Below, piece after piece: positions 8,870 to 17,136 of a stretch of DNA of 64,000 nucleotides (the stretch's first letter is position 1; every line of letters starts with the position of its first letter). The notes under the pieces are model-generated. The model was not told the DNA's origin and did no database searches. It saw nothing but the letters and a program-made list of their open reading frames with translations. The stretch is from Syntrophales bacterium (GTDB lineage: Bacteria > Desulfobacterota > Syntrophia > Syntrophales > UBA2210): assembly GCA_023228425.1 (NCBI GenBank), contig JALOBE010000002.1, positions 113,492 through 177,491 of the forward strand, in the 5' to 3' direction. The position numbers and the translations under genes were made by a program.

Positions 8870-9648
8870 TGGCGAAACCCGTTTTCCAACGGCCGAGATA
8901 TCTGCTCAATGCCCCTTTTCACTACTGTCCGGGCTGCGGTCACAGCATCATTCACCGGCTCATAGCCGAAATCATAGAAGAGCTTGAAATCGGGGATATC
9001 ACGATCGGTGTTCCGCCCGCGGGATGCGCCGTTCTTGCCTACGATTACCTGGACATCGACATGGCCGAGGCCGCTCACGGGCGAGGCCCGGCCCTGTGTA
9101 CCGGAATCAAACGGGTTCTGCCCGACAGGATCGTCTTCTCCTATCAGGGCGATGGCGATATAGCCGCGATCGGAACAGCCGAAACGATTCACGCCGCCAA
9201 TCGGGGGGAAAACATAACCGTTGTATTCGTGAACAACAGCTGCTACGGCATGACGGGCGGCCAGATGGCGCCGACGACCCTTATCGGCCAGGAAACAACG
9301 ACCACGCCGGGAGGCAGGATCGCCGAACGGGACGGTTCCCCCATCGATTTGAGCGAAATGGTCGCCATCGCCAAGGGAAGCGTCTACATCGAGCGGACAT
9401 CGGTCCATTCCGTCAAGCATATCGTCAGAACGAAGAAAGCCCTCACGAAGGCCTTCAGGAACCAGATGGAAGGTCTGGGCTTCTCACTTGTTGAAATACT
9501 CTCACCCTGCCCGACGAACTGGAAATTATCACCTCTCGATTCCTGCGAGCGGATTGAAAAGGAAATTATGAAGGTATTCCCTCTGAAAGTTATCAAGGAT
9601 GAAACGGGAACATCTCGACGTCAGCAGGGGGGGTCAAGGCATCTATGA
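8869..9648 (+). CDS. 2-oxoacid:ferredoxin oxidoreductase, beta subunit (TPP-binding)
   Basis: A 259-residue beta subunit with YCPGCGH (residues 19-25), typical of KorB/VorA proteins. The thiamine-diphosphate/Mg motif begins GDGDIAAIG at 94-102 and ends VNNSCYGMTGGQ. Together with the alpha subunit it forms the catalytic core. The start overlaps the alpha stop by one base (TGATG), so translation is coupled. The C-terminus (SPCPTNWKLSPLDS) is the usual family ending. Confidence 0.9.
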   Translation: MAKPVFQRPRYLLNAPFHYCPGCGHSIIHRLIAEIIEELEIGDITIGVPPAGCAVLAYDYLDIDMAEAAHGRGPALCTGIKRVLPDRIVFSYQGDGDIAAIGTAETIHAANRGENITVVFVNNSCYGMTGGQMAPTTLIGQETTTTPGGRIAERDGSPIDLSEMVAIAKGSVYIERTSVHSVKHIVRTKKALTKAFRNQMEGLGFSLVEILSPCPTNWKLSPLDSCERIEKEIMKVFPLKVIKDETGTSRRQQGGSRHL

Positions 9649-10193
9649 AGAAAACGGTATTTGCCGGATTCGGCGGCCAGGGAGTTCTCATGATGGGGTA
9701 CGTTTTTGCCGTTGCCGCCATGCGTGACGGGCAACACGTGACCTACCTGCCGTCCTATGGAGCGGAGATGCGGGGCGGCACGGCGAATTGTACGGTTGCC
9801 GTTTCAGATGACGAAATTTTTTCGCCTGTCGCGTCCGAACCTGATTTCGCGGTCATCATGAACAAGCCTTCCCTGACCAGGTATGAGAACATGATGCGGT
9901 CAGGCGGAACGGTCTTCCTGAACTCCAGCGTCATAGACCGGGATCTGACGCGAGAAGACATTTCCCGGGTTCTCGTTCCCGCCGGCGACATGGCCGGGGA
10001 GCTGGGATCACCCCGCGTTCTTAACATGATCATGCTGGGGGCCTTTGTCGCAAGGACACGGCTGACCACTCTCGAATCGATCATGAATGGTCTTGAAGAA
10101 ATTATTAAGGGAAAATCGAGCTCCGTCATAAAGCTCAACAGGAAAGCTCTCGATCGGGGTGCCGGGTACGTAATGAAAGGATTATCCCCATGA
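9645..10193 (+). CDS. 2-oxoacid:ferredoxin oxidoreductase, gamma subunit
   Basis: A 182-residue gamma subunit, which in this superfamily forms the CoA-proximal domain. It starts with FAGFGGQGVLMMGYVFA, then LPSYGAEMRGGTANCTVAVSD, both hallmark blocks. The ATG overlaps the beta stop by 4 bases (ATGA). It completes the delta-alpha-beta-gamma set, so the enzyme is the heterotetrameric type and not the large fused pyruvate:ferredoxin oxidoreductase. Confidence 0.9.
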   Translation: MKKTVFAGFGGQGVLMMGYVFAVAAMRDGQHVTYLPSYGAEMRGGTANCTVAVSDDEIFSPVASEPDFAVIMNKPSLTRYENMMRSGGTVFLNSSVIDRDLTREDISRVLVPAGDMAGELGSPRVLNMIMLGAFVARTRLTTLESIMNGLEEIIKGKSSSVIKLNRKALDRGAGYVMKGLSP

Positions 10194-10618
10194 AAACAAT
10201 CAGGCAGATTTCACATTTTTTAAAAAATGAACCGGGGGGACTGTCCGAGGTAAGTGAAATTCTCGGCGCCAACGGCATCAATATTATTGCAATCTATTTC
10301 AAGGGCCATGGTAAGGAGGGAAGACTCCAGTTCGTTGCCAACGACCCTGACAAGGCCTTCAATGTTATGAAATCAGCAGGCTATGACGTCGAGGTTACCG
10401 AGGTCATCGCCTGTGTCGTACCTCACCATCCCGGCGGCCTGAACGCCGTTCTCAAGCCGCTCAGAAGCGCTCGCATCAATGTTGAGTATATTTATGCCTG
10501 TCTTGGAACCGGTGACATTACCGTTGTAGTCCTGGGAGTGGACGACATTGAAAAGTCTCTGAAAATTCTCAGCGACAACTGGATACGGCTCCTGGGCGAA
10601 GAGCTGTACCATATGTGA
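10190..10618 (+). CDS. Double ACT-domain protein
   Basis: A 142-residue protein made of two ACT domains, about residues 1-70 (ISHFLKNEPGGLSEVSEILGANGINI) and 72-142 (VVPHHPGGLNAVLKPLRSARINVEYIY). ACT domains bind amino acids and related ligands and usually regulate enzymes. It overlaps the gamma subunit gene by 4 bases and closes the operon, so it may sense an amino acid linked to the oxidoreductase substrate or regulate the enzyme. That role is inferred from position. No catalytic domain is present. Confidence 0.85.
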   Translation: MKTIRQISHFLKNEPGGLSEVSEILGANGINIIAIYFKGHGKEGRLQFVANDPDKAFNVMKSAGYDVEVTEVIACVVPHHPGGLNAVLKPLRSARINVEYIYACLGTGDITVVVLGVDDIEKSLKILSDNWIRLLGEELYHM

Positions 10619-10664
10619 CGGCATCGTCACAGGTAAAATCGACGTCCCCGTAAAAACTGCCTCA

Positions 10665-12308
10665 TCATCCCCCGCAACCGATCCGGGCGGTCACTTCCGT
10701 AACAGGCAGCGTGCCTATGTCCAGGAGCTTGCCCTGTTCACGATGGTCCTCGTCCAGAAGATCGATCACCCGGGAATATACGTTCTCGATAAACACCGGT
10801 CCTTCGTGACCTGTCTTGCAAATTCCCATACGAAACTGTTTCCAGTCTTTTTCAGCCATCTTGTTTACGAGGTTTTTGGTCGCAAAAATTGAGCCGTAGC
10901 GGGCCAGACCTGAAAGGCGGGCCGCACAGTTGATGGTATCGCCCAGGGCTGTGAATTCAAGGCCCGTGGAACCGCGGACGGTGCTGAAGTATTCTTCCCC
11001 CTCGTTCAGGCCGATATTGAGATAGAGCGTGTTGAACCATTGTTTTCTGACCTTCCATTTCTGTGAAAATTCCACCATCCGTTCCTTGATCTCCAGGGCA
11101 CAGGAGAGGGCGTTGACGAGATACCTGGAGTCACCTTTTTTGAGAAAGTAGTAAACCATTCCGTCCCCAACGTGTTTTCCATATATCCCGTAGTATTTTC
11201 TGTATGTTTCTTCAAGTGCTTTCCACATGTCATTGACGATCTCGAAGTATTCCTCCGGTGGCAGTTCCGTGCAAATGCGGCAGGAGTCCTGAAGATCCGC
11301 CACGAGGACACAAAAGGGGATCATGGTGGGCATTTTGAGGGATATGAGATCCTTGATAACGGCGGCCCTGTCCTTCAGGAGGTCGGATATTCCCTCGAGA
11401 ATGGCATCCTCGTACTCAAAAATAAAAAATATTCCCTCCCTGAAAAAAGTGACATATACGGAATACAACTTCTCGCTCCCATCGGAGCAACGCACCCTGA
11501 CCGACGTCCGGCGCACAACGCCCGCAGGGCTGACGGTGATCTTCTCGAAGCACTTTTCAAGAAAGCCTGCCTCGCCCTGAGATATGCCCTCATAGATCTT
11601 CGAGAGATACTCCACCCCGTGGCGTTCCTTGACGAGGGCAAGATGAATTCTGACCATCTCCTCCCAGTTCTTCATGTTTTTTTGAAACTCCCATCGGAAG
11701 AACAGCCTGAAGATATTCCTGTCATCCGCGATCCTGATGGACCTCACATCACTGTGAAAGAGCTGTTCCTCGGCCGATTCGTTTATCCACTCTATCTCGA
11801 AGTTGTAATTTAAAAGATAGGCGGGCGCCCTGATCGAATCAAGGTCGAGATTGAGGCCTGTTTTTCTTTCAGGCAACGGATGCCTTCGGGGCCGTTCGGG
11901 CGGTTTTGTACTGCTGAGGGAATCATCCGGCTCCGCTCGCCTATCCCTCTCATCAGCCGTCAGACCCTGCCGCCCCGGGACCGGTTGCCCGTCAGGACGC
12001 TCCGGACCGGTGTCCCGGACTTCATTCCGCCCGTTGTCTTCCCGGCCTTCCGTCATTTCACCGACAATGAGCCCCATAGACATACCCTCCCGTTTCATTC
12101 GCTGTATCCTGTGGACCCGACTCACCACCCATTCGGGGAAATAACCTATGCGCTTCGCTCTCGTCGTACCGGAACCGGGAATTTTTACAACCGGTTTCGG
12201 CAGCATTCCCATCTTGATATAATTATTCAAGGTTGCCCGAGATATGCCTGTTTTTTCAAGCAATTCTTTACTGGTGACGTCCGGCGTACTCTTTCTTTGT
12301 GATGTCAT
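10665..12308 (-). CDS. MerR-type HTH / PAS-like / class III nucleotidyl cyclase fusion
   Basis: A 547-residue fusion. Residues 11-75 form a MerR/excisionase-like helix-turn-helix (VTSKELLEKTGISRATLNNY, then a wing), followed by a proline- and arginine-rich linker (about 85-150). A PAS-like sensor lies at about 155-300 (PAYLLNYNFEIEWINESAE). The class III catalytic domain at about 334-515 keeps metal-binding Asp338 (VADL) and Asp382 (in GDG, 381-383), plus LGDTINCAARL (455-465) with the Asn460-Arg464 pair. It probably makes cyclic AMP or GMP and binds DNA. The ATG at 12308 follows GGGAGG. Three copies of an operator-like sequence lie in its own promoter, suggesting autoregulation. Confidence 0.82.
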   Translation of the reverse strand: MTSQRKSTPDVTSKELLEKTGISRATLNNYIKMGMLPKPVVKIPGSGTTRAKRIGYFPEWVVSRVHRIQRMKREGMSMGLIVGEMTEGREDNGRNEVRDTGPERPDGQPVPGRQGLTADERDRRAEPDDSLSSTKPPERPRRHPLPERKTGLNLDLDSIRAPAYLLNYNFEIEWINESAEEQLFHSDVRSIRIADDRNIFRLFFRWEFQKNMKNWEEMVRIHLALVKERHGVEYLSKIYEGISQGEAGFLEKCFEKITVSPAGVVRRTSVRVRCSDGSEKLYSVYVTFFREGIFFIFEYEDAILEGISDLLKDRAAVIKDLISLKMPTMIPFCVLVADLQDSCRICTELPPEEYFEIVNDMWKALEETYRKYYGIYGKHVGDGMVYYFLKKGDSRYLVNALSCALEIKERMVEFSQKWKVRKQWFNTLYLNIGLNEGEEYFSTVRGSTGLEFTALGDTINCAARLSGLARYGSIFATKNLVNKMAEKDWKQFRMGICKTGHEGPVFIENVYSRVIDLLDEDHREQGKLLDIGTLPVTEVTARIGCGG

Positions 12309-12375
12309 GGGAATCCCTCCCCCGGTATGTCCGTTCCCGACCAGAGCCCTGGAACGACCAGTCACAGGACCACGC

Positions 12376-12445
12376 AATTTATACTGTACAGAAATATTAT
12401 ACAGTATAATTATACATGTCAAGAAAAAATTATACTGTACAATTA
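12376..12445 (-). promoter_or_regulatory. Promoter with three TATACTGTAC-type operator copies
   Basis: Three copies of a near-identical sequence (core TTATACTGTAC) occur at about 12379-12391 and 12429-12442 on the plus strand and at about 12396-12412 inverted. On the minus strand TTGACA (12422-12417) is followed after 15 bases by a perfect TATAAT inside the middle copy. The cluster lies 70-140 bases upstream of the HTH-cyclase start and before the gcv promoter. It probably binds the HTH domain of that cyclase; this assignment is inferred. Confidence 0.65.
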
Positions 12446-12531
12446 GGTCGGTCCCGTACCCTTTCCGTTGATCATATACTTGATTTTTCATCCTGTCCGG
12501 GACCACTGCGAATTAATTACGGGGAAACCCA

Positions 12532-12558
12532 TTGACAGGCTTTATCGAACAATATACA
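12532..12558 (+). promoter_or_regulatory. Candidate promoter of the glycine cleavage operon
   Basis: TTGACA at 12532-12537, a 15-base spacer and TATACA at 12553-12558, leaving a leader of about 25 bases before gcvT. There is no room for, and no sign of, a glycine riboswitch between this site and the gene. Confidence 0.5.
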
Positions 12559-12588
12559 AAATGCGGACGCCACACGACAGGAGGAACA

Positions 12589-13866
12589 ATGACAAAAAAA
12601 ACCCCTCTCTATGGCCGCCATGTGGCTCGAAGGGCAAACATGGCTGATTTTGGCGGCTATGAAATGCCCCTCTGGTATCCCTCGGGGGTGAAAAAAGAGC
12701 ATCTTTCCGTCCTGACCGGGGCGGGCCTCTTCGACACGAGCCACATGGCTGTTCTGATGATATCCGGTCCCTCGGCCTTTGATCTCCTTCAGCGATGCAT
12801 CACCAAGGATCTCAGCCACTGCGTCGGGAAAGACCACCTTCCCCTTGTACCCGGTCGATCAGCCTACGGGGCATTCCTCGACTCGGCCGGCCATGTCATA
12901 GATGACGCCATCGTCAACAGAATCAGTGAAGAAATTTTCATGGTCGTCGTTAATGCCGGTATGGGTTCCGCCATCACCGATCACCTGTCGAAACAGGCAG
13001 GGGAAGCCTCCCTGGCCGTCGATATCACGGATCTGACGGACCAGGTCGGGAAAATCGACCTTCAGGGACCGGCATCCGGTAAAATCCTCCTGTCGGTACT
13101 GGAAGATTCGAACGTCCTGTTCAATGCAATGCCTTTTTTCAGCTTCAAAGGCCACTTCGACCCATCGTTCGCGTCCACTGAGAAGGTCCGTCTCGTCAAC
13201 GGAACTTCTGTTCTTCTGTCGCGAACGGGATATACGGGAGAATTCGGTTTTGAGCTGTACATGCAGCCCGATGCCCTTGAAGACGCCTGGAACCTCCTGG
13301 AAGATGCCGGAGGTCCCCGTTGCTGTGAGCCCTGCGGCCTGGCGTCCCGGGATTCACTGAGAGCGGGGGCCTTGCTCCCCCTTTCACATCAGGACATCGG
13401 TGACTGGCCCTTCATCAACCACCCCTGGGAGCATGCCCTCCCCTACGACAGTGAGAAAAGAGACTTTACGAAGACCTTCATCGGTGCCGACAGGCTTCTT
13501 GAAACCAGGGGCACGGGGTATTTTACCCTCCCCTTCGCCGGCTTCGACCTGCGGAAGGTGGCACAGGGACCGGGCACGAGTGTTGTCGATGCCGAGGACC
13601 GGAATCTCGGCATCGTACTGACCTGCGTGACTGATGTCGCCATTGACCGCCAGGGCAAACGGATCTTCAGCATCACGAGCCCCGACAGGCCCCGGGGATT
13701 CCGTCCCCGGGGTCTATGCTGCGGTTTTGTTCGCACCACATCGCCCCTGAAGGTCGGCTCCATGGTTGAGATCAGGGATGATCGACGATCTCTGCCCGTC
13801 ATGATCATGGACGACCTCCGGCCCGATCGGACGGCACGGAATCCGATAGGAACCATGATGGCGTGA
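12589..13866 (+). CDS. gcvT: Glycine cleavage T protein (aminomethyltransferase), variant form
   Basis: The T protein moves the methylene carbon from aminomethyl-lipoyl H protein to tetrahydrofolate and releases ammonia. The family is shown by GGYEMPLWYPSGVKKEHL, GLFDTSHMAVL, KIDLQGPAS and SRTGYTGEFGFELY. At 425 residues it is about 60 longer than the common 365. The segment after CGLASRDSLR is unusual: SHQDIGDWPFINHPWEHALPY replaces the common GHEL...EAGLGW stretch. The ATG at 12589 follows AGGAGG; a further in-frame start at 12532 overlaps the promoter. First gene of gcvT-gcvH-gcvPA-gcvPB. Confidence 0.88.
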   Translation: MTKKTPLYGRHVARRANMADFGGYEMPLWYPSGVKKEHLSVLTGAGLFDTSHMAVLMISGPSAFDLLQRCITKDLSHCVGKDHLPLVPGRSAYGAFLDSAGHVIDDAIVNRISEEIFMVVVNAGMGSAITDHLSKQAGEASLAVDITDLTDQVGKIDLQGPASGKILLSVLEDSNVLFNAMPFFSFKGHFDPSFASTEKVRLVNGTSVLLSRTGYTGEFGFELYMQPDALEDAWNLLEDAGGPRCCEPCGLASRDSLRAGALLPLSHQDIGDWPFINHPWEHALPYDSEKRDFTKTFIGADRLLETRGTGYFTLPFAGFDLRKVAQGPGTSVVDAEDRNLGIVLTCVTDVAIDRQGKRIFSITSPDRPRGFRPRGLCCGFVRTTSPLKVGSMVEIRDDRRSLPVMIMDDLRPDRTARNPIGTMMA

Positions 13867-13934
13867 TACCCCTCATGTAACAGTTCAACCACCGCCGGTC
13901 TTTGACGGACCGGCGCAACGATCAGGAGAGACCC

Positions 13935-14339
13935 ATGAAAGAAATCAGTACACTGCTTTTCCCCGAGGACCTGCTGTACGCGGAGGATCACGAATGGACA
14001 AGGATCGAAAACGAGACCCTGACTATCGGAATTGACGACTACGCCCAGGACCGGTTGGGTGATATCGTTTTTGTCGAACTTCCCCGGGAGGGAGACACTT
14101 TCGGCCGGGGAGAAGAGTTCGGCACCGTTGAATCCGTGAAGGCTGTCTCCGAACTGTACATGCCCGTCGGCGGAGAGGTTATCTCGGTAAATACGGATTT
14201 GGAGGATTCTCCTGAACGCATCAACCAGTCTCCTTACGGCGACGGGTGGCTGATCAGGGTACGGCCCGACAACGAGGAAGAACTCGATCTGCTCATGAAA
14301 AAAGAAGCCTACATCACATACCTTGAAGGAAAAGATTGA
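13935..14339 (+). CDS. gcvH: Glycine cleavage H protein (lipoyl carrier)
   Basis: A 134-residue lipoyl-domain protein. The lipoylated lysine is Lys69 in GTVESVKAVSELY; other family blocks are YAEDHEWTRIE and DDYAQDRLGDIVFVELP. It shuttles the aminomethyl group between the P, T and L proteins. The ATG at 13935 follows AGGAGA. The stop overlaps the gcvPA start by one base, and lipA, which makes its cofactor, is in the same gene run. Confidence 0.95.
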   Translation: MKEISTLLFPEDLLYAEDHEWTRIENETLTIGIDDYAQDRLGDIVFVELPREGDTFGRGEEFGTVESVKAVSELYMPVGGEVISVNTDLEDSPERINQSPYGDGWLIRVRPDNEEELDLLMKKEAYITYLEGKD

Positions 14340-15670
14340 TGCCCTATCTGCCCCACACTCCCGAAGATATTGATGAAATGCTTGCACTGACGGGTCATGC
14401 AGACCTTGACACACTCTTTGAGCAAATACCCGAACCCTGTCGCCGCGTTTCCGAGATGAATCTTCCCGAGGCGCTTTCGGAATGGCAGCTTGACGCCGTG
14501 ATGGAGAATCTCGCGGAACAAAACGCCCTCCGGCCGGAATATAAGATCTTCCTTGGAGCCGGGAGCTATGATCATTACATCCCCGAGACGGTCCCCTATC
14601 TCACGGGACGGTCTGAATTCGCGACCTCCTACACTCCCTATCAGCCCGAATTAAGCCAGGGAACGCTCCAGGCCATGTACGAATACCAGACGTTGATGAC
14701 ACGGCTTACGGGAATGGATATCGCCAACGCTTCGCTCTACGATGGAGCGTCCGCTTTCGCCGAGGGACTGCTCATGGCGGTGAGGGTGACGAAACGCAAG
14801 CGAATCGCCCTCTCGACACTTGTCCATCCCTTCTACCGCCAGGCGGCCCGCACCTACCTGGAACCCACCGGCTGCGACATCATCGAACTCCCCCCCCTGC
14901 CCTCGGGAACAACGGACCTGTCACCCCTGGCGGGGCGGGAAACGACAGCAGCCCTGGCTCTGCAGTCCCCCAATTTTTTCGGCTGCGTCGAAAACCTGCC
15001 TGTCGCGGCGGAACTGATTCAGGGCTCCGGAGGACTCCTGGTGGCGACCTTCACGGAGCCGCTCGCTTTTGCGCTCTACCGGTCGCCCGGAGAGGACGGC
15101 GCCGACATTGCCTGCGGCGAGGGTCAGAGCCTGGGAATTCCCCAGTCCTTCGGAGGACCGGGTCTCGGCATATTCGCCGCCCGTTCAGACTACATGCGGG
15201 CCATGCCGGGACGGCTGGTGGGGAAAACACGGGACCGCGCCGGCCGGGAGGGATTCGTTCTCACGCTGGCCACGCGGGAGCAGCATATCCGCCGCGAAAG
15301 GGCCACCTCGAACATATGCACAAACAGCAGTCTCTGTGCCCTGGCGTGTTCGATATACATTGCCTCCCTCGGCGGCACGGGCATCAGGGCCCTGGCGAAG
15401 ATGAACTACGACAAGGCACAGTACCTGAAACAGGGACTTGCGGGGGCGGGCTGGAAGCTTCCCTTCCCTGCCGCGACATTCAACGAGTTCGTAGTGAAAA
15501 TACCCGGTGACGCGACCGCGGTTCACCGGCGGCTCCTGGAAAAAAAGATTCTGGCGGGTCTTTCCCTTGAAAGGTGGTATCCCGAACTCCCGGGGCATTA
15601 TCTGCTGTGTGCCACGGAAACATCCTCCCGGAGCGACATGGACCTGCTGATCGAGGAGGTGCGCTCATGA
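14339..15670 (+). CDS. gcvPA: Glycine dehydrogenase (decarboxylating) subunit 1
   Basis: The N-terminal half of the split P protein, 443 residues, starting MPYLPHTPEDIDEML, typical of GcvPA. Family blocks include FLGAGSYDHYIPETV, SQGTLQAMYEYQTL, ASLYDGASAFAEG, and RATSNICTNSSLCALACSIY near the C-terminus. It forms the pyridoxal-phosphate glycine decarboxylase with GcvPB. The ATG at 14339 overlaps the last base of the gcvH stop; a TTG one codon upstream is possible. The stop overlaps gcvPB by 4 bases. Confidence 0.95.
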   Translation: MPYLPHTPEDIDEMLALTGHADLDTLFEQIPEPCRRVSEMNLPEALSEWQLDAVMENLAEQNALRPEYKIFLGAGSYDHYIPETVPYLTGRSEFATSYTPYQPELSQGTLQAMYEYQTLMTRLTGMDIANASLYDGASAFAEGLLMAVRVTKRKRIALSTLVHPFYRQAARTYLEPTGCDIIELPPLPSGTTDLSPLAGRETTAALALQSPNFFGCVENLPVAAELIQGSGGLLVATFTEPLAFALYRSPGEDGADIACGEGQSLGIPQSFGGPGLGIFAARSDYMRAMPGRLVGKTRDRAGREGFVLTLATREQHIRRERATSNICTNSSLCALACSIYIASLGGTGIRALAKMNYDKAQYLKQGLAGAGWKLPFPAATFNEFVVKIPGDATAVHRRLLEKKILAGLSLERWYPELPGHYLLCATETSSRSDMDLLIEEVRS

Positions 15671-17121
15671 AGGATGGTCTCGCCACCCGAGGCCTGGTAT
15701 TGAACGAACCCCTGCTCTGGAAAAAGGGCCGGAAGGGACGGGCCGGTGTGGTCATACCTGCCGCCGATGTTGACCCGGCTCCTGTCGATGAACTGCTTCG
15801 TGGCCGGGGTCCCGATTTTCCGGACCTGTCCGAACTTGACGTGGTACGCCATTATACCCGCCTCTCCCAATGGAACTTCGGAGTGGACTCGGGCATGTAT
15901 CCCCTGGGGTCCTGCACCATGAAATATAATCCAAAGACAAATGAAAAACAGGCCTCACGAAAAGGGTTCGCCCGGCTTCACCCGTTGCTTCCGGATGAGT
16001 TGTCCCAGGGGGCGCTGCAGCTCATGGGAGAACTCCAGGACTACCTGATCGAAATCACCGGCATGCCTGCCGTGTCCCTCCAGCCTGCGGCGGGCGCCCA
16101 GGGTGAACTGACGGGAATGCTCGTCATGCACGCCTTGTTTAAACACCGTGGTGAATCCCGCACAAAAATAATAGTTCCCGACACGGCCCACGGGACGAAC
16201 CCGGCAAGCGCCGCCCTGTGCGGTTTCTCGTCCGTCCCGGCGGCCTCCGGTGAAAGGGGTATCCTCGAAGTGCAAACCGTTGAAGCCATCATGGATGACG
16301 CAACGGCGGGTATCATGGTCACCAACCCGAACACCCTGGGCCTTTTCGAAGAAAATATACAGGAGATAGCCCGTATCGTCCACGAACGGGGAGGACTTGT
16401 ATACTGTGACGGGGCAAACATGAATGCCCTCATGGGCATTGTCGACATGGCCGGGCTGGGCATCGACATCCTGCACCTGAACCTGCACAAGACCTTCTCA
16501 ACCCCCCACGGCGGCGGAGGTCCCGGAGCGGGGCCCGTACTGGTCACGGAAGAGCTCGAGCCCTTTCTGCCGATCCCGCGGATCATCCAGAAATCGGGAA
16601 CCCGGCGGCTCTCCGAGGACTACCCGCTCTCCATCGGAAAGGTACATGGCTTTTATGGTAACTTCGGCGTTCTCATCAAGGCCTGCAGCTATATCAGGAG
16701 CATGGGCACCGACTTGAAAATGGCGAGCCGGATGGCTGTTTTGAGCGCCAATTATCTCAAGGAACGCCTCAAGGGCACCTTCCATCTCCCCTTTGACCGC
16801 CCCTGCATGCACGAATGCGTCTTTACGGACGCCTTTCAGCAGCCACTGGGCGTGACAACCCTTGACATAGCGAAACGCCTCATGGATTACGGCTTCCATC
16901 CGCCCACGGTTTACTTCCCGCTGGTCGTCAAGGGAGCCATCATGATTGAACCAACGGAAACAGAGTCAAAAGAAACCCTTGATACATTTGTGGAATCCAT
17001 GCTGGCAATAGCCCGGGAAGCCCGGGAAACACCGGAGCTTCTGAAAAACGCTCCCCACATCTGCAGGACACGGCGGCTGGATGAAACGCAAGCCGCCCGC
17101 AAGCCCTGTCTGGCAGGATGA
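15667..17121 (+). CDS. gcvPB: Glycine dehydrogenase (decarboxylating) subunit 2
   Basis: The C-terminal half of the split P protein, 484 residues. The pyridoxal-phosphate lysine is Lys275 in NLHKTFSTPHGGGGPGAGP, after PDTAHGTNPASA and VYCDGANMNAL. With GcvPA it decarboxylates glycine and loads the aminomethyl group onto H protein. The start overlaps gcvPA by ATGA; upstream in-frame codons belong to the gcvPA region. No gene for the L protein (dihydrolipoyl dehydrogenase) is in the window. Confidence 0.96.
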   Translation: MKDGLATRGLVLNEPLLWKKGRKGRAGVVIPAADVDPAPVDELLRGRGPDFPDLSELDVVRHYTRLSQWNFGVDSGMYPLGSCTMKYNPKTNEKQASRKGFARLHPLLPDELSQGALQLMGELQDYLIEITGMPAVSLQPAAGAQGELTGMLVMHALFKHRGESRTKIIVPDTAHGTNPASAALCGFSSVPAASGERGILEVQTVEAIMDDATAGIMVTNPNTLGLFEENIQEIARIVHERGGLVYCDGANMNALMGIVDMAGLGIDILHLNLHKTFSTPHGGGGPGAGPVLVTEELEPFLPIPRIIQKSGTRRLSEDYPLSIGKVHGFYGNFGVLIKACSYIRSMGTDLKMASRMAVLSANYLKERLKGTFHLPFDRPCMHECVFTDAFQQPLGVTTLDIAKRLMDYGFHPPTVYFPLVVKGAIMIEPTETESKETLDTFVESMLAIAREARETPELLKNAPHICRTRRLDETQAARKPCLAG

Positions 17122-17136
17122 GCAGGAGCACCCCCG

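Noticed and set aside
12460..12588. Possible glycine riboswitch before gcvT
   Set aside because: The promoter leaves only about 25 bases of leader, and no paired glycine aptamer motifs are visible.
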